The notes beneath the pieces were generated by a model. That model was not told the DNA's origin. It worked only from the letters and a program-made list of their open reading frames with translations, and ran no database searches. A stretch of DNA of 36,993 nucleotides from Lachnospiraceae bacterium (GTDB lineage Bacteria; Bacillota; Clostridia; Lachnospirales; Lachnospiraceae): NCBI GenBank assembly GCA_017520155.1, contig JAFXGR010000010.1, forward strand, positions 1-36,993. The letters run 5' to 3'. Positions 1-7,549 of the stretch are shown here, piece by piece; positions within the stretch are counted from its first letter, which is position 1; every line of letters begins with the position of its first letter. Made by a program: the position numbers and the translations under genes.

Positions 1-113
1 ACCATATCACATGCCTATTTTCCTGATAGCAAAGATTCAAAAATCCTCAGCGTAGCCCGCTACGCCTACGTTTTTTGAACTTCACTCTCAGAAAAATATT
101 CTATGTGAATGGT
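1..113. repeat. Nested palindromic element, GCGTAG-core family, copy 1
   Basis: The outer ends ACCATATCACAT (1-12) and ATGTGAATGGT (103-113) are imperfect inverted repeats. Inside them lie TTCAAAAA and TTTTTTGAA, and a perfect GCGTAGC-CC-GCTACGC core (50-65) marks the exact centre. It may begin before the window, because the bases after 113 (ata) could pair with bases not shown. No coding capacity. The same architecture recurs at 8961-9125. It could be a non-autonomous mobile element or a structured RNA or DNA element; the sequence does not decide. Confidence 0.6.
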
Positions 114-212
114 ATAGTTATTTAGAAACCGTTACACTAGAAATAGATACTATATTCTATATTTATGAATAAAAATAGAACAGGCTAAGGAAGGTTTTTC
201 TTTTTCTATTGC

Positions 213-241
213 TTGCATTTAACACTTTAGTGCGTTATAAT
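213..241 (+). promoter_or_regulatory. Sigma-A promoter for the hydratase gene
   Basis: TTGCAT (213-218) and TATAAT (236-241) are separated by 17 bases. The spacer contains the perfect inverted repeat CACT-TT-AGTG, which could be an operator. Transcription would start near 248, giving a leader of about 230 bases that contains the whole palindromic repeat at 305-449. No terminator lies between this promoter and the hydratase start codon. The rest of 117-304 shows nothing recognisable. Confidence 0.6.
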
Positions 242-304
242 ATCAAAGAATTAAAGAGGCAGTTACAATCTAATATTGGAATTTGTGTTAAATTTATAAG
301 ATGA

Positions 305-449
305 TGTAACTATTCAGAGCCATACTGGAAAATCCTTCGGATTTTCTCATTATGGATTCTCGCCAAATGAATTTAGTAGAAAAACTGTTCTCGAATGCAA
401 GCATTCATCACCGTTTTCCTGTAAATTCCATTGGCTCTGAATAGTTACA
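305..449. repeat. Palindromic repeat, GTAACTATTCAG family, long copy 1
   Basis: The ends are perfect 17-base inverted repeats (TGTAACTATTCAGAGCC at 305-321, its complement at 433-449). Inside are a hairpin GAAAATCC-TTC-GGATTTTC and a second hairpin centred on GAATG-CAAG-CATTC flanked by AAAAC and GTTTT. A second long copy lies at 15314-15461, short forms at 3003-3064 and 26536-26600, and a right-half copy at 19718-19784. This copy lies wholly in the presumed 5' leader of the hydratase gene and ends about 30 bases before its ATG. Confidence 0.8.
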
Positions 450-479
450 AAATATTTAAAAAATAATGGAGGAAAAGCT

Positions 480-2768
480 ATGATTACGTTATACGATGGC
501 GGTGCGTATTTGTTAAACGGCAGTGAATTGGTGGCAGATGCACCGGAAGCATTACAGGCAGTAAAAGCAAAAACGGGAAAAGAGATAACAAAGGAAGAAG
601 CAAAAAAGGGAACTATTGCTTACGGAATTTTAGAGACTCATAATACATCAGGGGATATGGAAAAGCTGAAGATTAAATTTGATCAGCTTTGCTCCCACGA
701 TATTACCTTTGTAGGAATTATTCAGACGGCAAGAGCCTCAGGATTAGAGAAGTTCCCTATTCCTTATGTGTTGACCAACTGTCATAATTCTCTTTGTGCG
801 GTAGGAGGAACGATTAATGAGGATGACCACATGTTTGGTCTTAGTGCGGCAAAAAAATATGGGGGAATCTATGTACCTCCTCATCAGGCAGTAATTCATC
901 AGTATGCCCGTGAAATGATGGCAGGAGGAGGACGTATGATTCTTGGTTCCGATTCCCATACCCGCTATGGAGCCCTTGGTACTATGGCCATGGGAGAAGG
1001 AGGACCGGAGCTGGTAAAACAGATTTTGAATCAGACTTACGATATCAATATGCCTGAGGTAGTAGGAATCTATATGACAGGAGCACCGAAAAAAGGAGTT
1101 GGACCTCAAGACGTTGCCTTAGCGATTATCGGAGCAGTATTTGGTAATGGATATGTAAAAAATAAGGTGATGGAATTTGTTGGTCCCGGAATCTCTAATT
1201 TAAGTGCTGATTTTAGAATTGGAATTGATGTAATGACTACAGAGACTACCTGTTTATCTTCCATTTGGAGAACTGACAGTGAAATTGAGGAGTTTTATGA
1301 AATTCATGGAAGAAAAGAAGTTCATAAGGACCTAAATCCTGCAGATGTTACTTATTATGATGGTATGGTTACCGTAGATTTAAGTGAAATTAAGCCCATG
1401 ATTGCCATGCCCTTCCATCCAAGTAATGTCTATACCATTGATGAAGTAAATGCTAACTTAAAGGATGTTCTTCATGAGGTGGAAAAAAAGGCTCTTATAA
1501 GCTTAGACGGAGCTGTAGAATATTCTCTTCAGGATAAAATACGTAATGGAAAGCTATATGTAGAACAGGGAATCATTGGCGGCTGCTCCGGCGGCGGCTT
1601 TGAAAATATTTGTGAAGCCACAGAGATTTTAAAAGGAAAATATATTGGTGCCGATGAGTTTACTTTAAGCGTATACCCTTCTTCTACACCTATTTATATG
1701 GAATTAGTTCGTAATGGATGTGTAGCTTCCTTAATGGAAACGGGAGCCATTGTAAAAACAGCATTCTGTGGCCCTTGTTTTGGAGCAGGAGATACACCGG
1801 GCAACAATGGATTTAGTATTCGTCATAATACAAGAAACTTCCCTAACCGTGAAGGAAGTAAGCTGCAAAGCGGACAGATTTCTTCCGTAGCCTTAATGGA
1901 TGCCAGATCCATTGCAGCAACAGCAGCAAATCAAGGCTATTTAACTTCTGCAGAAGGATGGGAAGGAAATATAGGAAAATATAAATATCACTTTGATTCC
2001 AAGATTTATGCAAATCGTGTCTTTGACTCTAAGGGTGTGGCCGATGAAAGTGTAGAAGTAAAATTGGGACCCAATATTAAGGATTGGCCTGAAATGGCGG
2101 CTTTACCGGAAAATCTTCTTTTACAGGTAGCAGCAGAGATTCATGACCCGGTAACTACAACCGATGAGCTGATTCCTTCCGGGGAAACTTCGTCTTATCG
2201 TTCCAATCCTTTAGGACTTGCAGAGTTTGCTTTATCCAGAAAGGATCCCATGTATGTGGGAAGAGCAAAAGAAATTCAAAAGGCACAAAAAGCGGTAATG
2301 GAGGGAAGATGTCCTCTTCATGAAAAACCGGAATTAAAAGAGATAATGAAGGTTGTGAATGAAAAATTCCCGGAAGCGGGAAAAGGAAATCTTGGATTCG
2401 GTTCCACTATTTTTGCTGTTAAACCGGGAGATGGTTCAGCAAGAGAGCAGGCAGCCAGCTGTCAGAAGGTACTGGGAGGATGGGCAAATATTGCCAATGA
2501 ATATGCCACCAAGAGATACCGTTCCAACTTAATCAACTGGGGGATGATGCCTTTTATTATCAAAGAGGGAGAACTTCCGTTTAAAAATCTTGATTACATT
2601 TTCTTCCCGGGAATCAGAAAGGCAGTGGAAGAAAAAGCAGAGATTATTAAAGCTTATGCAGTAAAAGGAGATTCTTTGGTTGAATTCGACCTTACTATAG
2701 GTGAGCTGACAGAGGAAGAAAGAGAAATCATTTTAAAGGGATGTTTGATTAATTATAATCGAGTGTAG
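480..2768 (+). CDS. Aconitase-family hydratase (YbhJ-like)
   Basis: A 762-residue cytoplasmic protein of the aconitase superfamily, expected to dehydrate and rehydrate a hydroxy-acid at a [4Fe-4S] cluster. The cluster ligands are visible as GGCSGGG (about residue 367) and [10 protein letters not shown] (about 429-438), and the family motif [10 protein letters not shown] lies near residue 155. The C-terminal third matches the swivelling domain. Length and motif style resemble E. coli YbhJ (about 750 residues) more than AcnA or the two-subunit LeuCD enzymes, so the true substrate is unknown. The start follows GGAGG (470-474) at good spacing. It is monocistronic: its own promoter lies at 213-241 and a terminator follows at 2862-2908. 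There are no TCA-cycle neighbours, so assigning it as citrate aconitase would be unsafe. Confidence 0.85.
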   Translation: MITLYDGGAYLLNGSELVADAPEALQAVKAKTGKEITKEEAKKGTIAYGILETHNTSGDMEKLKIKFDQLCSHDITFVGIIQTARASGLEKFPIPYVLTNCHNSLCAVGGTINEDDHMFGLSAAKKYGGIYVPPHQAVIHQYAREMMAGGGRMILGSDSHTRYGALGTMAMGEGGPELVKQILNQTYDINMPEVVGIYMTGAPKKGVGPQDVALAIIGAVFGNGYVKNKVMEFVGPGISNLSADFRIGIDVMTTETTCLSSIWRTDSEIEEFYEIHGRKEVHKDLNPADVTYYDGMVTVDLSEIKPMIAMPFHPSNVYTIDEVNANLKDVLHEVEKKALISLDGAVEYSLQDKIRNGKLYVEQGIIGGCSGGGFENICEATEILKGKYIGADEFTLSVYPSSTPIYMELVRNGCVASLMETGAIVKTAFCGPCFGAGDTPGNNGFSIRHNTRNFPNREGSKLQSGQISSVALMDARSIAATAANQGYLTSAEGWEGNIGKYKYHFDSKIYANRVFDSKGVADESVEVKLGPNIKDWPEMAALPENLLLQVAAEIHDPVTTTDELIPSGETSSYRSNPLGLAEFALSRKDPMYVGRAKEIQKAQKAVMEGRCPLHEKPELKEIMKVVNEKFPEAGKGNLGFGSTIFAVKPGDGSAREQAASCQKVLGGWANIANEYATKRYRSNLINWGMMPFIIKEGELPFKNLDYIFFPGIRKAVEEKAEIIKAYAVKGDSLVEFDLTIGELTEEEREIILKGCLINYNRV

Positions 2769-2861
2769 AATATCAAGTAAATAAAGATTATGTCGATATA
2801 ATAGGTACATGGCAGATAAGTTAGGCCGACTTATCTTAAGTGAATACAGACAGAACCACGG

Positions 2862-2908
2862 AAGGTGCAAAAAGAGGAAAAGGATGGAATCTTTATGCAC
2901 CTTTTTTA
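2862..2908 (+). terminator. Intrinsic terminator after the hydratase gene
   Basis: AAGGTGCA pairs with TGCACCTT (stem arms about 2862-2869 and 2896-2903), and the 3' arm runs into a T-tract (2902-2907). The loop is long, about 26 bases. A smaller hairpin GATAAGT-TAGGCCG-ACTTATC lies just upstream (2815-2835) without a T-run. Together they fill most of the 2769-3080 gap; the rest of that gap holds the short repeat at 3003-3064. Confidence 0.65.
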
Positions 2909-3002
2909 TTTTCATATCCCTCAACGCATGCAAAAAGGATATGACAGGAGAAAGTCAGGGAGGATAGTATCCAAAAAGAAGTACTGTCGGGAAAGGGAAA
3001 AG

Positions 3003-3064
3003 GTAACAATTCAGGTCAGGGTTCAAAATACTTAATATTTTCTCGCTTTGGACTGAATAGTTAC
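3003..3064. repeat. Palindromic repeat, GTAACTATTCAG family, short copy
   Basis: GTAACAATTCAG (3003-3014) faces CTGAATAGTTAC (3053-3064). Between them, AAAATACTT...ATATTTTCTC matches the first hairpin of the long copies, while their second hairpin is missing. It aligns nearly end to end with 26536-26600, so short copies look like a distinct form and not random decay. It ends a few bases before the ribosome binding site of the next gene, so it would lie in that gene's mRNA leader. Confidence 0.7.
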
Positions 3065-3080
3065 AAAAAGTAAAGGAAGT

Positions 3081-4325
3081 ATGATTATTGCATCATCCAA
3101 TTTAGGAATGAAATCACAACGATATTATGAAGCGTATTCTTTTACAAAATTATCCATGGAGGATGAACATAAAGAGAAACAAGATGAATTAATTAATGAG
3201 CAGGAAAGTACCTGCTCCTATGAGGGACACCAAAAAAAATCTGAGGAAAGAAGGACGATTACAAATCAGAAAAGAGTAAGCACCGGAAAAAGCTTTCAGG
3301 TAAAGACTATTCATAGAATTGCTCAGCCGGATTTAAAAGAGGAGATAAAAAATCTGGAGTCTATAAGGCAGCAATGTATTGTATATTTATGGGCTTGCCT
3401 TTTTGGAGAAAGCAGGGCGAAACAGCTGGCAGATGAATATGGGATGACCTTACCTTCAAGTATGCAGTCAGGTATGTTGGATGCACAGGAAGGAATAGGG
3501 GAGAACAAGCAGGGAGCCTATGAGGTGGCCGGTGTTACAGAGAATGTACAAAAAGATAATATCAAAGCCTATGCAACAGAGGAACAGCCTCAAACTACAA
3601 TTTTATCACCTATAGGAACAAAGATTCTTGTGAAGGGAGAAAGAGTAAAGGGACTGACTGCAGTTAGAGAAACCTATTATCAAGAGAAGGAAACTACATC
3701 TTTTTCCACTACAGGAACAGTAAAAACAGCAGATGGAAGAGAGTTTTCTTTTCAGCTGAATCTAAAGATGAGCAGGAGTTTTACAAAATACACAAGAGAA
3801 ACTGCAAATTCCATGGCAAGTTTTATTGATCCCTTGGTGATTAATTTAAATGGAAATATTTCCCAGGTAACAGATCAACAATTTTTCTTTGATTTAGATG
3901 CAGATGGGAAAGAAGAAAGAATTGCAAGACTTTCTGAGGATAGCGGATATTTAGCTCTAGATCTAAATGGAGATGGTAAAATTAATGATGGAAAAGAGAT
4001 GTTTGGTACAACATCAGGTAATGGATTTAACGATTTGGCTAAGTATGATCAGGATGGAAACGGCTGGATTGATGAAAGGGATCAGGTGTGGAATCGTTTA
4101 AAAATATGGGTGCAAAGAGAAGATGGAAGCGATCAGTTATTATCCTTGAAGGAAAGTGGAGTAGGAGCACTTTGTCTGGGATATGCAGATACAAATTTTA
4201 TCCAGCGTGATTCTGCCGGTCAGGTAAGTGCAGCCATAAGAAATACAGGTATTTTTCTCTATGAGAATGGAATAACGGGAACCCTGCAGCATTTAGATTT
4301 GGCACAGCATAGCCTTTTGGCATAA
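3081..4325 (+). CDS. EF-hand-like calcium-binding protein of unknown function
   Basis: A 414-residue protein with no signal peptide or membrane segment. Residues about 1-110 are charged and low in complexity. The C-terminal half (about 265-410) has three Asp-rich loops, DLDADGKEE, DLNGDGKINDGKE and DQDGNGWIDERD, spaced like EF-hand or dockerin calcium loops. They are followed by a segment ending in TGIFLYENG and LQHLDL. I recall this C-terminal arrangement from uncharacterised proteins of both Firmicutes and Proteobacteria, but no function is established. The start has AAGGAAGT just upstream. The sigma-E-like promoter of spoIID overlaps its last codons. It could be a sporulation or surface protein, but only its position suggests this. 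Confidence 0.8.
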   Translation: MIIASSNLGMKSQRYYEAYSFTKLSMEDEHKEKQDELINEQESTCSYEGHQKKSEERRTITNQKRVSTGKSFQVKTIHRIAQPDLKEEIKNLESIRQQCIVYLWACLFGESRAKQLADEYGMTLPSSMQSGMLDAQEGIGENKQGAYEVAGVTENVQKDNIKAYATEEQPQTTILSPIGTKILVKGERVKGLTAVRETYYQEKETTSFSTTGTVKTADGREFSFQLNLKMSRSFTKYTRETANSMASFIDPLVINLNGNISQVTDQQFFFDLDADGKEERIARLSEDSGYLALDLNGDGKINDGKEMFGTTSGNGFNDLAKYDQDGNGWIDERDQVWNRLKIWVQREDGSDQLLSLKESGVGALCLGYADTNFIQRDSAGQVSAAIRNTGIFLYENGITGTLQHLDLAQHSLLA

Positions 4326-4347
4326 TTTTTATTTTTGTTCATAAACT
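4320..4347 (+). promoter_or_regulatory. Putative sigma-E promoter of spoIID
   Basis: GCATAAT (4320-4326) and CATAAACT (4340-4347) are 13 bases apart and fit the sigma-E pattern (ATA-type -35, CATAnnnT -10). In Bacillus subtilis spoIID is a sigma-E gene, so site and gene agree. The -35 overlaps the stop codon of the preceding gene. Confidence 0.55.
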
Positions 4348-4384
4348 GAAAAAAGGGGATAAATAAAATCAGGATGTGGACAAA

Positions 4385-5356
4385 ATGGAACAAGCAAAAT
4401 GGAAAATTAAAAAAGAAAACAGGAGAAAAATAAAAGGACTGCCTTTGTTTATTCTCCTGTTTTTTCTGTTTTTCCCTTATGGAGCAAGCCTATGGAAAGA
4501 AGGGGAGGTGCAGACCTTCACCATGGAAGAAAAGCCGGGAATTATATGGGTAGAAAAAAGAAAGCCTTGGGGGACAACAAGAGTAGAAATGGAAGAATAT
4601 TTAATCGGTATGGTGGCAGGAAGTATACCCTATGATTATGAGGAGGAAACTTTAAAAGCTCAAGCAATAATTTTACGGTCTCACTGCCTATCTATGGTTC
4701 AAAAAGAGGGAGGACGAAAGATTGTTCGTGAAGAGAATATAGAAGAATATTATATGTCCTATGAACAGTGTGAGAAATTATGGAAAGAAGAGGCAAAGAA
4801 ACGATGGGAAAAGATAGAGAAGGCAGTAAGAGAAACCCAAGGGAAAATTATTCTTTACCGTGAGGAAATTATTGCTCCTCCTTTTTTTCTTTCAGGAAAC
4901 GGGAATACAAGAGACATAAAAGATTACCCTAAAGAACAAAAAAATTTTGCCTATCTTAAAACAGTAAGCTGCAAAATGGATATGGAAGCAGAAGATTATA
5001 TCAGCTACTTGGAAATTGAAGAAAAAGAATTTTTAAAAAAAATAAAGAAGTATTTACAAAATGAGGAAATCAGCCGGGGAAAAATTACGATATACCGAGA
5101 CAGTACAGGTTATGTAAAAGCAGTGGAAATGGGAAAAAAACAAATTAACGGAGAAGACTTCAGACAGCTTTTTTCCTTAAATTCCTCCTGTTTTTTTCTG
5201 GAAAAAATTAATGAAAAAATTCAGTTTAAGACACAGGGGAAGGGACATGGCTTTGGCTTTTCCCAATTCCAGGCCAATGAGATGGCAAGGGAGGGGCGTG
5301 GAGCAGAAGAAATTTTAGCTTATTTTTTTCAAGAAATACAGATTAAAAAAATGTAA
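4385..5356 (+). CDS. spoIID: SpoIID/LytB-family sporulation protein
   Basis: A peptidoglycan-remodelling enzyme (lytic transglycosylase family) that works with SpoIIM and SpoIIP to drive engulfment of the forespore. Residues about 25-40 form one membrane anchor (LFILLFFLFF), and the rest would be outside the mother-cell membrane. Family signatures are EEYLIGMVAGSIP followed by LKAQAIILRSH near the N-terminus, and GKGHGFGFSQFQANEMA near the C-terminus. About 323 residues is normal for the family. A GTG start at 4376 is also open, but AGGA at 4371-4374 is too close to it and is well placed for the ATG at 4385. Neighbours: a sigma-E-like promoter upstream and spoIIQ 78 bases downstream, an arrangement common in clostridia. 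Confidence 0.88.
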   Translation: MEQAKWKIKKENRRKIKGLPLFILLFFLFFPYGASLWKEGEVQTFTMEEKPGIIWVEKRKPWGTTRVEMEEYLIGMVAGSIPYDYEEETLKAQAIILRSHCLSMVQKEGGRKIVREENIEEYYMSYEQCEKLWKEEAKKRWEKIEKAVRETQGKIILYREEIIAPPFFLSGNGNTRDIKDYPKEQKNFAYLKTVSCKMDMEAEDYISYLEIEEKEFLKKIKKYLQNEEISRGKITIYRDSTGYVKAVEMGKKQINGEDFRQLFSLNSSCFFLEKINEKIQFKTQGKGHGFGFSQFQANEMAREGRGAEEILAYFFQEIQIKKM

Positions 5357-5384
5357 TAAGAAGCAGATTCTTTTTCCTCTTTTC

Positions 5385-5413
5385 GTATAAAGATAACAGA
5401 AACGGAAAAACTA
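5385..5413 (+). promoter_or_regulatory. Putative sigma-F promoter of spoIIQ
   Basis: GTATA (5385-5389) and GGAAAAACTA (5404-5413) are separated by 14 bases. The second box fits the sigma-F -10 pattern GGnnAnAnTR at every defined position. In B. subtilis spoIIQ is transcribed by sigma-F in the forespore. The strong ribosome binding site AGGAGG follows at 5421-5426. Confidence 0.6.
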
Positions 5414-5434
5414 AGGAAAAAGGAGGAAGAAAAG

Positions 5435-6214
5435 ATGAAGCGTAAAAGACGAAACAGAAAAAAAGAAAAGATGATTATGTTATGCTCTAGTGCATTTGTT
5501 TTAACCTTATTAACAGTAACGGGAGTTTATGTAAAGGAAAAAAAACAAACTCCACAGGATTATGTAGTAGATCTTTCTCTCTTGGAAGAAAAAGAGATTA
5601 ATCAGAAGGCAGAGAATACCTTAGAGCCTGAGGAGGAAGAAATTGCAGCCCCTGTTGCTTCAAAAAAGGTAGAAAATGAAAAGGTTTTACCCAAAGAGGA
5701 AGTTATGCCCTGGGACTTAACAAAAATAGAAAAACGAAGTGATGAGATTTTTCTTGTAGAAAATGATACTAAAGAAACAGAGGAAGAGCCCCCTTTAGAA
5801 TTTAGGGAAGATGAGTCTGTTTTATGGCCTATTGTAGGAAATGTTTTAATCGATTACAGTATGGATAAGCCGGTCTATTTTGCTTCCTTAGAGCAGTATA
5901 AATATCATCCTGCCATTGTAATTAAAGCCCAGGAAGGACAAAATATTACTGCTGCTGCAGAAGGACAAATTGCAAAGATAGAAAAGGAAGATCAATTAGG
6001 TAACGTAATTACTATGGATTTGGGCAGCGGATATGAGGCAATTTATGGACAACTTACCAATATACAGGTAAAGGTTGGAGACAGGGTAAAGCAGGGAGAT
6101 TATCTTGCTGATGTGGCTGCACCTACAAAGTTTTACAGTGTGGAAGGGTGCAATGTTTATTTTGCACTGCGAAAGGATGGAAAGCCTATAAATCCAATGG
6201 AACGTTTAAAGTAG
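5435..6214 (+). CDS. spoIIQ: SpoIIQ-like forespore protein with degenerate LytM domain
   Basis: A 259-residue membrane-anchored protein: a very basic N-terminus, one membrane segment at about residues 14-28 and an acidic linker (about 45-125). The C-terminal LytM/M23-like domain (about 130-255) includes VKVGDRVKQGDYLADV. SpoIIQ in the forespore membrane pairs with SpoIIIAH in the mother cell to form the engulfment channel. The zinc and catalytic positions of active LytM enzymes are mostly lost: HPAIV replaces HxGxD, YGQL replaces Y(A/G)HL, and NVYFAL replaces HLHFE. It is therefore probably structural and non-hydrolytic, like B. subtilis SpoIIQ. The name rests on domain order, spoIID linkage and the sigma-F-like promoter; another M23-like sporulation protein is possible. 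Confidence 0.82.
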   Translation: MKRKRRNRKKEKMIMLCSSAFVLTLLTVTGVYVKEKKQTPQDYVVDLSLLEEKEINQKAENTLEPEEEEIAAPVASKKVENEKVLPKEEVMPWDLTKIEKRSDEIFLVENDTKETEEEPPLEFREDESVLWPIVGNVLIDYSMDKPVYFASLEQYKYHPAIVIKAQEGQNITAAAEGQIAKIEKEDQLGNVITMDLGSGYEAIYGQLTNIQVKVGDRVKQGDYLADVAAPTKFYSVEGCNVYFALRKDGKPINPMERLK

Positions 6215-6234
6215 GGATTAATTGGATAATAAAA

Positions 6235-6310
6235 GCAGCACCCACCTGACTGAAAGACACATTAAATGTGGGTGCTGCCTGTAACAGGAAGCAAAGGCTG
6301 AATTGTTACC
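6235..6310. repeat. Hairpin repeat following a sporulation gene, copy A
   Basis: GCAGCACCCAC (6235-6245) pairs perfectly with GTGGGTGCTGC (6268-6278). The loop contains CTGACTGAAAGACAC. No T-run follows, so it is not a standard terminator. Positions 6239-6309 align without gaps to 27921-27991, roughly three quarters identical by eye, including CTGAAAG, TAAATGT and AGGAAGC. One copy follows spoIIQ and the other follows spoIIID. The segment ends in GGCTGAATTGTTACC, which resembles the right end of the GTAACTATTCAG family. Confidence 0.65.
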
Positions 6311-6343
6311 TTACTTCTTATCTATTTATTGATTATCTATGTC

Positions 6344-6372
6344 TTTACCTTAAGTCTACTTGGCTGTATAAT
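6344..6372 (+). promoter_or_regulatory. Probable sigma-A promoter for ddl-murF
   Basis: TATAAT (6367-6372) is perfect. The -35, TTTACC (6344-6349), at 17-base spacing is weak. It lies about 75 bases before the ddl start. Confidence 0.45.
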
Positions 6373-6450
6373 ACGAAAGAACAAAATAAATAGCCGGAAG
6401 AAATGTAAGATAGAAAAACAAAGATTAGAGTATGTAAAAGGAGTAAGCAG

Positions 6451-7473
6451 ATGAAAATTGTAGTGTTAGCCGGAGGACTTAGTACAGAAAGAGATGTATC
6501 CTTTTGTTCGGGCAGTATGGTATATAAGGCATTAAAGGAAAATGGACATCAGGTAGTATTGATTGATGTGTATTTAGGATATGAAGGAGATTATAGTAAG
6601 ATCTTTGAGGACTCCAGAGATTGGGCAAAAGAAATTGGTACTATAAGAGAAGAAAAGCCGGATCTGGAAGCAGTAAAGAAAATGAGAAAGGATGGAGGCA
6701 GAAGCTTTTTTGGTCCGGGGGTATTGGAAATTTGCTCTCTGGCAGAGGTAACCTTTTTGGCTCTTCATGGAGAAAACGGAGAAAACGGAAAGGTACAGGC
6801 TGCTCTGGATTTAATGGGAATTCGTTATACGGGAACAGATTATTTAAGCAGTGCCATTTGCATGGATAAGGGACTAACTAAAGAATTGTTTCAATTACAC
6901 GGAGTACCTACTCCCATAGGCATTCAGCTAAAAAAAGGAGAACAGGAAACACAGGAGATTTCTTTTCCCTGTGTGGTAAAGGCCTGCTGCGGAGGCTCCA
7001 GCGTAGGAGTAGCCATGGCTGCAAACATAGAAGAATATCAGGCAGCAAAGGAAGAAGCTTTTCGCTACGATGATCATGTGGTAATTGAACAATACATAAG
7101 GGGAAGAGAATTTTCCGTAGGGGTACTGGGAGGAAAAGCCCTTCCGGTAATTGAAATACAGCCTAAAGAAGGATTTTATGATTATAAAAATAAGTATCAG
7201 GCAGGCAGTGCCATAGAAACCTGTCCTGCTCAGCTTTCTCCCCAAAAAACTTTGGAGATGCAGCAGTATGCCCAAAAGGCATTTCGTGTACTTAGGCTGA
7301 AAAACTATGCTCGTATGGATTTTATGATGGATGAGAAGGAGCGGATCTTTTGTCTTGAAGCAAATACCTTGCCGGGAATGACCCCCACTTCATTGCTTCC
7401 TCAGGAGGCAGAAGCAGCCGGAATCAGTTTTGGACTGCTGTGTGAAAAAATTATAGAGGCTGCATTGGTATAA
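6451..7473 (+). CDS. ddl: D-alanine--D-alanine ligase
   Basis: A cytoplasmic ATP-grasp ligase joining two D-alanines for the peptidoglycan stem peptide; 340 residues, normal for Ddl/VanA-type ligases. The N-terminal fold begins VVLAGGLSTERDVS. LALHGENGENGKVQ and the MDKGLTKE segment mark the substrate and ATP regions near residues 105-155. CCGGSSVGV is the flexible ATP loop, and EANTLPGMTPTSL at the C-terminus carries metal and substrate contacts. The start follows AAAGGAG at good spacing. MurF, which consumes D-Ala-D-Ala, follows 76 bases downstream with no terminator, so the two are probably co-transcribed. Confidence 0.93.
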   Translation: MKIVVLAGGLSTERDVSFCSGSMVYKALKENGHQVVLIDVYLGYEGDYSKIFEDSRDWAKEIGTIREEKPDLEAVKKMRKDGGRSFFGPGVLEICSLAEVTFLALHGENGENGKVQAALDLMGIRYTGTDYLSSAICMDKGLTKELFQLHGVPTPIGIQLKKGEQETQEISFPCVVKACCGGSSVGVAMAANIEEYQAAKEEAFRYDDHVVIEQYIRGREFSVGVLGGKALPVIEIQPKEGFYDYKNKYQAGSAIETCPAQLSPQKTLEMQQYAQKAFRVLRLKNYARMDFMMDEKERIFCLEANTLPGMTPTSLLPQEAEAAGISFGLLCEKIIEAALV

Positions 7474-7549
7474 GGATACTAAGGGAAGCTGTAAATTATA
7501 GGTAAAAATTGCATATACTGAAAGCAGAAAAATACCGGAGACTATAAAA

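Noticed and set aside
744-1109. Open frame of about 120 codons on the minus strand inside the hydratase gene
   Set aside because: It lies antisense to a clearly conserved protein, and its product is Ser/His/Cys-rich without family features.
6235-6278. Hairpin after spoIIQ taken as its terminator
   Set aside because: The stem is strong but no T-run follows on either side; it is listed as a repeat instead.
6928-7275. Open frame of about 115 codons antisense to ddl
   Set aside because: Composition (Phe, Tyr, Ile, Cys-rich) is what reverse reading of Lys/Glu-rich genes gives; no ribosome binding site or family match.
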